A stretch of DNA of 64,000 nucleotides from positions 79,501-143,500 of the forward strand of contig OZ025869.1 of assembly GCA_964019415.1 (NCBI GenBank), in the 5' to 3' direction. Within the stretch, counting starts at the first letter, position 1, and each line of letters starts with the position of its first letter. Source of the DNA: Ianthella basta (Eukaryota; Porifera; Demospongiae; Verongiida; Ianthellidae). The position numbers and the translations under genes are program-made. Below the pieces are notes generated by a model. It saw only the letters and a program-made list of their open reading frames with translations, was not told where the DNA came from and did not search any database. Below are positions 56,101-64,000 of this stretch, piece by piece.

Positions 56101-58154
56101 GCAAGAAATAACAAGATGAGGCAAGGTATAGCAAGATGAGGCAAGATATTGAAAGATGAGGCAAGTAATAGCAAGATGAGGCAAGATGAGGCTAGATTAG
56201 GTAAGATGAGGCAAGATATAGCAAGATTAAGCAAGATGAGGCTAGATGAGGCAAGAAATAGCAAGATGAGGCAAGATAGCAAGAAGCAAGATGAGTCAAG
56301 AAATAGCAAGATGAGGCAAGATGAGGCAAGATATTGCTAGATGAGGCAATGTATAGCAAGAAGAAGCAAGATGAGGCAAGAAATAGCAAGATGAAGCAAG
56401 AAGAGGCAAGAAATAGCAAGATGAGGCAAGATGAGGCAAGATTAGGTAGGATGAGGCAGGTTATAGCAAGATTAAGCAAGATGAGTCTAGATGAGGCAAG
56501 AAATAGCAAGATGAGGCAAGATATAGCAGGAAACAAGATGAGGCAAGAAATAGCAAGATGAGGCAAGATGAGGCTAGATATTGCTACATGAGGCAATATA
56601 TAGCAAGAAGAAGCAAGATGAGGCAAGAAATGGCAAGATGAGTCAAGATGAGGCAAGAAATAGCAAGATGAGGCAAGATGAGGCAAGATATTGCAAGATG
56701 AGGTAAGATATAGCAAGAAGAAGTAAGGTGAGGCAAGATGAGGCAAGCTATGGCAAGAAGCAAGATGAGGAAGAAATAGCAAGATGAGGCAAGATGAGGC
56801 AAGATATTGCAAGTTGAGGCAAGATATAGCAAGAAGAAGCAAGATGAGGCAAGAAATAGCAAGATGAGGCAAGATGAGGCAAGAAAAGGCAAGATGAGGC
56901 AAGATGAGGCAAGATATTGCAAGATGAGGCAAGAAATAGAAAGATGAGGCAAGATGAGGCAAGATATAGCAAAATTAAGCAAGATGAGGGAAGATGAGGC
57001 AAGATATAGCAGGATGAAGCAAGATGAGGCAAGATGAGGCAAGAAATAGCAAGATGAGGCAAGATATAGCAAGATGAGGCAAGATATTGAAGGATGAGGC
57101 AAGAAATAGCAAGATGAGGCAAGATGAGGCAAGATTAGGTAGGATGAGGCAGGTTATAGCAAGATTAAGCAAGAGGAGTCTAGATGAGGCAAGAAATAGC
57201 AAGATGAGGCAAGATATAGCAGGAAACAAGATGAGGCAAGAAAAAGCAAGATGAGGCAAGATGAGGCAAGATATTGCTACATGAGGCAATATATAGCAAG
57301 AAGAAGCAAGATGAGGCAAGAAATGGCAAGATGAGTCAAGATGAGGCAAGAAATAGCAAGATGAGGCAAGATGAGGCAAAATATTGCAAGATGAGGCAAG
57401 AAATAGCAAGATGAGGCAAGATGAGGCAAGATATTGCAAGATGAGGCAAGATATAGCAAGAAGAAGCAAGATGAGGTAAGAAAATGCAAGATGAGGCTAG
57501 ATGAGGCAAGAAAAAGCAAGATGAGGCAAGATGAGGCAAGATATAGCAAAATTAAGCAAGATGAGGGAAGATGAGGCAAGATATAGCATGATGAAGCAAG
57601 TTGAGGCAAGAAATAGCAAGATGAGGCAAGATATAGCAAGATGAGGCAAGATATTGCAAGAAGAGGCAAGAAATAGCAAGATGAGGCAAGATGAGGCAAG
57701 ATTAGGTAAGATGAGGCAAGAAATAGCAAGATTTAGCAAGATGAGGCTAGATGAAGCAAGAAATAGCAAGATGAGGCAAGATATAGCAAGAAACAAGATG
57801 AGGCAAGAAATAGCAAGATGAAGCAAGATGAGGCAAGATATTGCTAGATGAGGCAATATATAGCAAGAAGAAGCAAGATGAAGCAAGAAATAGCAAGATG
57901 AGGCAAGATATTGCAAGATGAGGCAAAACATAGCAAGATGACACAAGATGAGGCAAGATATTGCAAGATGGGCCAATAAATAGCAAGATATTGCAAGATG
58001 AGGCAAGTTATAGCAAGATGAGGCAAGATATTGCAAGATTAGGCAAGAAATAGCAAAATGAGGTAAGATGAAGCAAGATATTGCAAAATGAGGCAAGATA
58101 TAGCAAGAAGAAGCAAGATGAGGCAAGATGAGGCAAGATATTGCAAGATGAGGC
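53145..58154 (-). repeat. Family B satellite: inverted block
   Basis: This 5.0-kb decamer array is the reverse complement of family B, reading GCAAGATGAGGC, GCAAGAAATAGC and GCAAGATATTGC on the + strand. It shares rarer combinations with the left block: AAATGGAAAG, followed within about 50 bp by ATATAGTAAGAAGC, at 53675, 54076 and 54243 is the complement of the pattern at 44518-44585 and 45612-45680. It is therefore an inverted copy of that higher-order family and not just chance decamers. Internal duplications include a 50-bp one at 53221-53320, offset 813 for 54275-54480 against 55088-55290, and offset 693 for 56430-56680 against 57122-57373. Open frames lie mostly on the - strand, as the inversion predicts (up to 564 codons at 53130-54824). 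Confidence 0.96.
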
Positions 58155-58174
58155 TATTTCTTGCCTCATCTTGC
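58143..58174. repeat. Inverted-repeat hairpin at the polarity switch
   Basis: GCAAGATGAGGC at 58143-58154 pairs perfectly with GCCTCATCTTGC at 58163-58174 across the 8-base loop TATTTCTT. Beyond the 12-bp stem, decamers on both sides continue to pair imperfectly, since one side is minus-polarity and the other plus-polarity family B. It marks the exact switch point and could extrude a cruciform (inference). Confidence 0.85.
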
Positions 58175-58869
58175 TATTTCTTGCCTCATATTGCCTCATC
58201 TTGCTTCATCTTGCTATATCTTGCCTCATCTTCCCTCATCTTGCTTAATTTTTGCCACATCTTGCCTCATCTTGTCTCATCTTGCTATTTCTTGCCTCAT
58301 CTAGCTATATCTTGCCTCTTCATGCTATATCTTGACTCATTTTACCTCATCTTGCTATTTCTTGCCTCATCTTGCAATATCTTGGCTCATCTTGCCTCAT
58401 CTTGCTATTTCTTGCCTCATCTTGCTTCTTCTTGCTATATCTTGCCTCATCTTGCAATATCTTGCCTTAACTTGCCTCATCTAGCTATTTCTTGCCTCAT
58501 CTTGCTGCTTGCTATATCATGGCTAATCTTGCAATATCTTGCCTCATCTTGCCTCATCTTGCTTCCTCTTGCTATATCTTGCCTCATCTCGCAGTATCTT
58601 GCCTCATCTTGCTATGTCTTGCCTCATCTTGCTATATCTTGCTAGTTCTTGCCTCATCTTGCAATATCTTGCCTCATCTTGCCTCATCTTGCTATTTCTT
58701 GTCTCATCTTGAATATCTTGCCTCATATTGCCTCATCTTGCTATTTCTTGCCTCATCTTGCTTCGTCTTGCTATATATTGCCTTATCTTTCTTCTTGCTA
58801 TTTCTTGCCTCATCTTGCAATATCTTGCCTGATCTTGCTTCTTCTTTCTAAATCTTGCCTCATCTTGCT

Positions 58870-61800
58870 ATTTCTTGCCTCATCTTGCAATATCTTGCCT
58901 CATCTTGCCTCATCTGGCTATTTCTTCCCTCATCTTGCCTCATTTTGCTATTTCCTGCCTCATCTTGCCTCATCTTGCTATTTCTTGCCTCATACTGACT
59001 CATCTTGCAATATCTTGCCTCATCTTGCCTCATTTTGCTATTTCTTGCCTCATATTGCAATATCTAGCCTCATCTTGCTTCTTCTTGCTATATCTTGCCT
59101 TATCTTGCAATATCTTGCCTCATCTTGCCTCATATTGCAATTTCTAGCCTCATCTTGCTTCTTCTTGCTATATCTTGCCTCATCTTGCAATATCTTGCCT
59201 CATCTTGCCTCATCTTGGTATTTCTTGCCTCCTCTTGCCTCATCTTGCTTAATCTTGCTATATCTTGCCTAATCTTGCTTCTTCTTGCTATATCTTGCCT
59301 CATCTTGCAATATCTTGCCTCATATTGCCTGATCTTGCTATTTCTTGCCTCATCTTGACATATCTTGCCTCATCTTGCAATATCTTGCCTCATCTTGCGT
59401 CATCTTGCTATTTCTTGCCTCATCTTGCCTCATCTTGCATAATCTTGCTATATCTTGCCTCATCTTGCCTCATCTTGCCTCATCTTGCTATATCTCGCCT
59501 CATCTTTCTTTGTCTTGCAATATCTTGCCTCATCTTGCCTCATCTTGCTATATCTTGCCTCATCTTGCAATATCTTGCTATTTCTTCCCTCATCTTGCAA
59601 TATCTTGACTCATTTTGCCTCATCTTGCTGTTTCTTGCCTCATCTGGCAATATCTTGCCTCATCTTGCCTCATCTTGCTTCTTCTTGCTATATCTTGCCT
59701 CATCTTGCAATATCTTTCCTCATCTTGCCTCATCTTGCTATTTCTTGCCTCATCTTGCAATATATAACCTCATCTTGCTATATCTTGCCTCAACTAGCAA
59801 TATTTTGCTATTGCTTGCCTCATCTTGCAGTATCTTGCCTCATCTTGCTTCTTCTTGCTATGTCTTCCTTATCTTGCAATATCTTGCCTCATCATGCCTC
59901 ATCTTGCTATTTCTTGCCTCATCTTGCTTCTTCTTGCTATATCTTGCCTCATCTTGCAATATCTTGCCTCATCTTGCCTCATCTTGCTATTTCTTGCCTC
60001 ATGTTCCTTCTTGCTATATCTTGCCTCATCTTGCAATATCTTGCCTCATCTTGCTTAATATTGCTTCTTCTTGCTATATCTTGTCTCATTTTGCAATATC
60101 TTGCCTCATCTTACCTCATCTTGCTATTTCTTGCCTAATCTTGCAATATCTTGCCTCATCTTGCTATATCTTGCCTCATCTTGCAATATCTTGCTATATC
60201 TTGCCTCATCTTGCAATATCTTGCTATTTCTTGCCTCATCTTGCTACTTCTTGCCTCATCTTGCAATATATTGCCTCATCTTGCCTCATCTTGCTATTTC
60301 TTGCCTCATCTTGCCTCATCTTGCTATTTCTTGCCTCATCTTGCTTCTTCTTGCTATATATTGCCTCATCTAGCAATATCTTGCCTCATCTTGCCTCATT
60401 TTGCTATTTCTTGCCTCATCTTGTTTCTTACTATATCTTGCCATGTCTTGCTATTTCTTGCCTCATCTAGCCTCATTTTGCTTAATCTTGCTATATCTTG
60501 TCTCATCTTACCTAATCTTGCTTCATCTCGCCTCATCTTGCTATTTCTTGCCTCATCTTTCAATATCTTGCCTCATCTTGCTATATCTTGCCTCATCTTG
60601 CTATTTCTTGCCTCATCTTGCTTCATCATGCTATATCTTGCCCCATCTTCCCTCGTCTTGCTAAATTTTGCTATATCTTGCTTCATCTTGCCTCATCGTT
60701 CTATTTCTTGCCTCATCGTGCAATATCTTGCCTCATCTTGCCTCATCTTGCTTTTTCTTGCCTCATCTTGCCTCATCTTGCTATTTCTTGCCTCATCTTG
60801 CTTCTTCTTGCTATATCTTGCCTGATCTTGCAATATCTTGCCTCATCTTCCCTCAGCTTGCTATTTCTTGCCTCATCTTGCAATATCTTGCCTCATCTTG
60901 CTTCATCTTGCTATTTCTTGCCTCATCTTGCCTCATCTTGCTATTTCTTCCCTCATCTTGCCTCATTTCACTATTTCCTGCCTCATCTTGCCTCATCTTG
61001 CTATTTCTTGCCTCATATTGACTCATCTTGCAATATCTTGCCTCATCTTGCCTCATTTTGCTATTTCTTGCCTCATATTGCAATATCTAGCCTCATCTTG
61101 CCTCATATTGCAATTTCTAGCCTCATTTTGCTTCTTCTTGCTATATCTTGCCTCATCTTGCAATATCTTGCCTCATCTTGCCTCATCTTGGTATTTCTTG
61201 CCTCCTCTTGCCTCATCTTGCTTAATCTTGCTATATCTTGCCTAATCTTGCTTCTTCTTGCTATATCTTGCCTCATCTTGCAATATCTTGCCTCATATTG
61301 CCTGATCTTGCTATTTCTTGCCTCATCTTGACATATCTTGCCTCATCTTGCTATTTCTTGCCTCATCTTGCAATATCTTGCCTCATCTTGCGTCATCTTG
61401 CTATTTCTTGCCTCATCTTGCCTCATCTTGCATAATCTTGCTATATCTTGCCTCATCTAGCCTCATCTTGCCTCATCTTGCTATATCTCGCCTCATCTTT
61501 CTTTGTCTTGCAATATCTTGCCTCATCTTGCCTCATCTTGCTATATCTTGCCTCATCTTGCAATATCTTGCTATATCTTCCCTCATCTTGCAATATCTTG
61601 ACTCATTTTGCCTCATCTTGCTATATCTTGCCTCATCTTGCAATATCTTGCCTCATCTTGCCCCATCTTGCAATATCTTGACTCATCTTGCCTCATCTTG
61701 CTATTTCTTGCCACATCTTTCTTCTTGCTATATCTTGCCTCATCTTGCAATATCTTGCCTCATCTTGCCTCATCTTGCTTCTTCTTGCTATATCTTGCCT

Positions 61801-62035
61801 CATCTTGCAATATCTTTCCTCATCTTGCCTCATCTTGCTATTTCTTGCCTCATCTTGCAATATATAACCTCATCTTGCTATATCTTGCCTCAACTAGCAA
61901 TATTTTGCTATTGCTTGCCTCATCTTGCAGTATCTTGCCTCATCTTGCTTCTTCTTGCTATGTCTTCCTTATCTTGCAATATCTTGCCTCATCATGCCTC
62001 ATCTTGCTATTTCTTGCCTCATCTTGCTTATTCTT
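58870..62035 (+). repeat. Segmental duplication of about 2 kb in right family B block
   Basis: Positions from about 58870 to 60060 resemble about 60890 to 62030. Offsets change stepwise: 2023, 1973, 1993, then 2100 for the marker at 59860 and 61960. Most steps are whole decamers. The last step breaks the 10-bp phase near 61715, where CTTTCTTCTTGC replaces a full decamer pair. Confidence 0.8.
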
Positions 62036-63249
62036 GCTATATCTTGCCTGATCTTGCAATATCTTGCCTCATCTTCCCTCAGCTTGCTATTTCTTGCCTT
62101 ATCTTGCAATATCTTGCCTCATCTTGCTTCATTTTGCTATTTCTTGCCTCATCTTGCCTCATCTTGCTATTTCTTGCCTCATCTTCCTGTTTCTCGCCTC
62201 ATCTTGCCTCATCTTGCTTCAACATGCTATATCTTGCCCCATCTTCCCTCATCTTGCTAAAATTTGCTATATCTTGCCTAATCTTGCCTCATCTTGCTAT
62301 TTCTTGCTATATCTTGCCTCATCTTGCCTCATCTTACTATTTCTTGCCTCATGTTGCTTCTTGCTATATCTTGCCTCATCTTGCAATATCTTGCCTCATA
62401 TTGCCTCATCTTACTTCTTCTTGCTATATCTTGCCTCATTGTGCAATATCTTGCCTCATCTTACCTCATCTTGCTATTTCTTGCCTCATCTTGCCTCATC
62501 TTTCTATTCCCTGCCTCATCTTGCAATATCTTGACTCATTTTGCCTCATCTTGCTATTTCTTACCTCATCTTGCAATATCTTTACTCATTTTACCTCATC
62601 TTGCTATTTCTTGCCTCATCTTGCAATATCTTGCCTCATCTGGCCTCATCTTGCTATTTCTTGCCTCATCTTGCTTCTTCTTGCTAAATCTTGCCTCATC
62701 TTGCAATATCTTGCCTCATCTTGCAATATCTTTCTATCTCTTGCAATATCTTGCCTCATATGAATCTTGCTTCTTCTTGCTATGTCTTCCTTATCTTGCA
62801 ATATCTTGCCTCATCTTGCCTCATCTTGCTATTTCTTGCCTCATCTTGCTTTTTCTTGCTATATCTTGCCTCATCTTGCAATAACTTGCCTCATCTTGCC
62901 TCATCTTGCTACTTCTTGCCTCATGTTGCTTCTTATTATATCTTGCCTCAACTTGCAATATCTTGCCTCAGCTTGCCTCATCTTGCTTCTTTTGGCTATA
63001 TCTTACCTCATTTTGCAATATCTTGCCTCATCTTACCTCATCTTACTATTTCTTGCCTAATCTTGCAATATTTTGCCTCATCTTACTATTTCTTGCCTCA
63101 TTTTGCAATATCTTGCCTCATCTTGCCTCATCTTGCTATTTCTTGTCTCATCTTGCAATATCTTGCCTCATCTTGCCTCATCTTGCTATGTCTTGTCTCA
63201 TCTTGCAATACCTTGCCTCATCTTGCCTCATCTTGCTATTTCTTGCCTC

Positions 63250-63790
63250 ATCTTGCCTCATCTTGCTATTTCTTGCCTCATCTTGCGTCTTCTTGCTATA
63301 TATTGCCTCATCTAGCAGTATCTTGCCTCATTTTGCCTCATCTTGCTATTTCTTGCCTCATCTAGCCTCATCTTGCTTAATCATGCTATATCTTGCCTCA
63401 TCTTACCTAATCTTGCCTCATCTTGCCTCATCTTGCTATTTCTTGCCTCATCTTTCAATATCTTGCCTCATCTTGCTATTTCTTGCCTCATCTTTCAATA
63501 CCTTGCCTCATCTTGCCTCATCTTGCTATTTCTTGCCTCATCTTGCCTCATCTTGCTATTTCTTGCCTCATCTTGCTATTTCTTGCCTCATCTTGCGTCT
63601 TCTTGCTATATATTGCCTCATCTAGCAGTATCTTGCCTCATTTTGCCTCATCTTGCTATTTCTTGCCTCATCTAGCCTCATCTTGCTTAATCATGCTATA
63701 TCTTGCCTCATCTTACCTAATCTTGCCTCATCTTGCCTCATCTTGCTATTTCTTGCCTCATCTTTCAATATCTTGCCTCATTTTGCTATA
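63250..63790 (+). repeat. 310-bp offset tandem duplication (31 decamers)
   Basis: Positions 63251-63480 match 63561-63790, including TCTTGCGTCT at 63281 and 63591 and TCTAGCAGTA after it. Phase is kept. Confidence 0.87.
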
Positions 63791-64000
63791 TCTTGCCTCA
63801 TCTTGCTATTTCTTATCACATCTTGCCTCATCTTGCTTCATCATGTTATATCTTGCGTCATCTTCCCTCATCTTGCTTAAACTTGCTATATCTTGCCTCA
63901 TCTTGCCTCATCTTTCTATTTCCTGCCTCATCTTGCAATATCTTGACTCATTTTGCCTCATCTTGCTATTTCTTGCCTCATCTTGCCTCATCTTGCTATT

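Larger units (their letters stand above)
1..64000. other. No protein-coding, RNA or mobile-element gene detected
   Basis: I looked for unique sequence between and inside the arrays and found none longer than a monomer. Open frames exist on the + strand of families A, B and B', on the - strand of the inverted block, and on both strands of family C. They overlap in several frames, start at chance ATG variants and encode only the array unit. No frame has a domain, codon bias distinct from its neighbours or a promoter. No tRNA, rRNA, terminal repeats with a transposase, poly-A retro-insertion or spacer-bearing CRISPR was seen. Confidence 0.9.
58155..64000 (+). repeat. Family B satellite: right block
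   Basis: The decamer array returns to + orientation and has the same decamers as 44375-50759. The marker CTATGTCTTCCTTATCTTGC is present near 59860, 61960 and 62779, as it is in the left block near 44706, 45820, 46926 and 47712. It contains a roughly 2-kb segmental duplication and a 310-bp tandem duplication, listed separately. The array runs off the right end of the window. Open + strand frames up to 481 codons (61318-62763) are repeat by-products. Confidence 0.96.

Noticed and set aside
53145..58154. Inverted block as a transposon with long terminal inverted repeats
   Set aside because: The flanks are open-ended satellite of the same family. There is no transposase, target-site duplication or defined terminus.
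1..64000. Centromeric identity (CENP-B box or similar)
   Set aside because: No match to the CENP-B box pattern was seen. Satellite content alone does not show centromere function.
1..64000. Bacterial, phage or organelle origin
   Set aside because: No genes in 64 kb and layered satellite structure do not fit those genomes.

Overview
The whole 64 kb window is tandemly repeated DNA. I see no unique-sequence gene, RNA gene, recognisable transposon or CRISPR array. Continuous satellite of this length, with layered higher-order duplications, implies a eukaryotic genome (inference). Nothing here identifies the species. Both window ends lie inside arrays, so the arrays continue beyond the window.

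Layout. (1) 1-44374: family A, a 35-bp satellite made of the decamer ATCTTGCCAA twice and then the 15-mer ATCTTACCTTGTCAT, about 1,250 units, all in + orientation. (2) 44375-50759: family B, a 10-bp satellite whose decamers TCTTGCCTCA, TCTTGCTATT and TCTTGCAATA alternate, + orientation. (3) 50760-52048: family B', the same decamer rich in TCTTGTCTCA, with some A-like decamers. (4) 52049-53144: family C, an unrelated-looking GC-rich 21-bp minisatellite of about 52 units with runs of four or five G. (5) 53145-58154: family B in - orientation. (6) 58155-64000: family B in + orientation again. Array polarity therefore flips twice, once across the C island and once at a short hairpin at 58143-58174.

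How the parts relate. A, B and B' share a TCTTGCC core in a 10-bp frame, and the A-to-B junction near 44374 keeps perfect decamer register. This suggests one ancestral decamer that expanded into different higher-order forms. On top of the monomers sit segmental duplications with offsets of 210, 310, 510-615, 598, 628, 670, 720, 813, 1517, 2023-2100, 2159/2194, 2183, 2474 and 7253 bp. Some are nested, so the order of events can be inferred. The 27-40 kb stretch reads as module order M1-M2-M1-M1-M1-M2.

Long open frames (up to 761 codons) occur in several frames at once, because the + strand units contain no stop codon and unit lengths of 10 and 35 are not multiples of 3. They are not evidence of genes, and no CDS is called. 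All boundaries and offsets were read by eye. Monomer counts are estimates from array length divided by unit length.
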